64,000 nucleotides of DNA from Fibrobacter sp. UWR3 (GTDB taxonomy: Bacteria; Fibrobacterota; Fibrobacteria; Fibrobacterales; Fibrobacteraceae). Each line of letters opens with the position of its first letter. Within the stretch, counting starts at the first letter, position 1. The notes beneath the pieces were generated by a model. The model was not told the origin of the DNA, made no database searches, and saw nothing but the letters and a program-made list of their open reading frames with translations. The DNA lies in contig NZ_FRCW01000005.1 in the NCBI RefSeq assembly GCF_900143055.1, positions 1 through 64,000 of the forward strand, in the 5' to 3' direction. A program made the translations under genes and the position numbers. Below, in pieces: positions 63,216 through 64,000 of the stretch.

Positions 63216-64000
63216 CTATTCCTTGTAGAACAGGTCGAGGTTGCTTTCGACCGGAGTGCCCTTTTCCATATTGCTGACAAATTCATTGAACAGCGTCATG
63301 GAGGTAAAGCGGGAGGCATTTTCGACTTCCTGCTTCACGGCGCTCGTCACGGCAGAATCTTCGGGAGCGGTCTTGCCGTTCACACGGACCATCACGGCAC
63401 CGAGCTCAGTTTCGATGACCGGGCCCCATTCACCCTGCTTCTGGCCGTTCAGCACCTTGTAGAGGGCAGCATTGCCGTAGCCGAAGCCCGGGATGTAGCC
63501 TTCTGCAGAAGCCTTGTAGTTCTGGACATTCACCTTCTCGATGGCACTTGCTGCAGCGGCGGCGGAATCAGCCGGGTCGGCTGCCTTCCATTCCTTCACC
63601 TTCGCGGCGACAGAGTTCAGGTAAGCGCCGGCAGCGTTCTCGGACTTGCGGGCCTTGAGGCTATTCTTGATGGCATCGAAGTGCAGGTCGATGCTGCGTT
63701 CACCGGCCTTGAGTTCCTTGTCCTTCTTGAAGATGGCGACAAACTTGTTGTTGCGGAGCACCTGCGACACGATACCTTCCTCTTCGGGGAGGTGTTCATT
63801 GGGCCATGCAAACGTAGTAACGCCCTTCAAGTAACCTAGGTCGTCCACGTTCTCGTTCCTGCCCACCCAGCCGGAGTGCTTGACTTCGAGACCGCGTTCC
63901 TTGACGGCGGCGGCAAAGTCCTTGGTACCGGCGTTCACTTCGTTCCTCACGCCCGTAAGAATCTTCTCGAGGCTGTCGATGGTTTCAGAAGATGCGTTCA
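63216..64000 (-). CDS. C-terminal part of a PpiD/SurA-like peptidyl-prolyl isomerase (partial)
   Basis: The frame is open to the window edge, so the gene starts beyond base 64000; 261 codons are visible. Features typical of periplasmic folding factors: AAAVKERGLEVKHSGWVGR, VSQVLRNNKFVAIFKKDKEL, a helical linker (KARKSENAAGAYLNSVAAKV), and a parvulin-like end WGPVIETELGAVMVRVNGKT. The order with a long C-terminal helix (TSMTLFNEFVSNMEKGTPVE) fits PpiD better than SurA. Assignment is moderate because the N-terminal membrane anchor is not in view. Confidence 0.6.
   Translation of the reverse strand, partial: NASSETIDSLEKILTGVRNEVNAGTKDFAAAVKERGLEVKHSGWVGRNENVDDLGYLKGVTTFAWPNEHLPEEEGIVSQVLRNNKFVAIFKKDKELKAGERSIDLHFDAIKNSLKARKSENAAGAYLNSVAAKVKEWKAADPADSAAAAASAIEKVNVQNYKASAEGYIPGFGYGNAALYKVLNGQKQGEWGPVIETELGAVMVRVNGKTAPEDSAVTSAVKQEVENASRFTSMTLFNEFVSNMEKGTPVESNLDLFYKE

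Overview
The window looks like a chromosomal segment of a Fibrobacter species (rumen or gut Fibrobacteres). The reasons are four secreted proteins carrying the Fibrobacter succinogenes major paralogous (FISUMP) domain, Ser-rich lipoprotein linkers, secreted GH43 and GH10 plant-cell-wall hydrolases, C-terminal tails resembling type IX sorting signals, and short proteins with a LEPRLMMDA motif. No rRNA, CRISPR array, insertion sequence or recognisable prophage was seen. Assignments were made by reading the sequence, with no database search, so names rest on recognised motifs.

Layout. 1-4.0 kb: a small secreted protein and dnaJ/dnaK. 4.3-13 kb: an accessory region. A FISUMP lipoprotein plus a LEPR-motif protein occur twice in inverted orientation (4.35-5.9 and 9.6-11.4 kb), enclosing antitoxin remnants, a complete DinJ/YoeB-type toxin-antitoxin pair and a secreted GH43. 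It is followed by a frameshifted RhuM gene, an interrupted Rpn-type nuclease gene and grpE. 13.7-15 kb: about 1.3 kb without genes, with inverted repeats and a tandem duplication. 15-21.9 kb: M3 peptidase, tRNA-Ser, rpoZ, secreted metalloprotease, class II aldolase. 21.9-27 kb: a large hybrid histidine kinase overlapping an HD-GYP response regulator. 27.2-34.5 kb: a second GH43, a zinc-ribbon membrane protein, a ThiE-like protein, hflX, pgpA, a FISUMP protein and a DUF2279-like protein. 34.6-42.3 kb: fabF, orn, a penicillin-binding protein, lgt, pmbA, an HTH protein and an AlgX/J-like protein. 42.4-50.7 kb: tRNA-Arg, MORN-like protein, SUI1 factor, GH10 xylanase, radical SAM protein, argH, a small new gene and an aminotransferase. 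50.7-60.5 kb: exonuclease III, a lipoprotein, an MBL hydrolase, trmB, recN, a CDP-alcohol phosphatidyltransferase, tRNA-fMet, a UbiA-family enzyme and ligA. 60.8-64 kb: a triple-FISUMP protein, tRNA-Glu and a partial PpiD/SurA-like gene.

Two patterns stand out. First, several families of short palindromic or repetitive elements lie between genes and also appear in frame inside coding sequences: three in one FISUMP lipoprotein, two in grpE, a 93-bp element in ligA that shifts the catalytic lysine by 31 residues, and a 51-bp palindromic insert with a stop codon in the Rpn gene. This resembles protein-tolerated palindromic elements known from Rickettsia, but across unrelated families. Second, many genes lack a Shine-Dalgarno sequence and instead have a TATATT-like -10 box 6-8 nt before the start codon, which predicts frequent leaderless mRNAs. 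One such promoter drives a previously unnamed 45-codon ORF with its own terminator at 49.07 kb.
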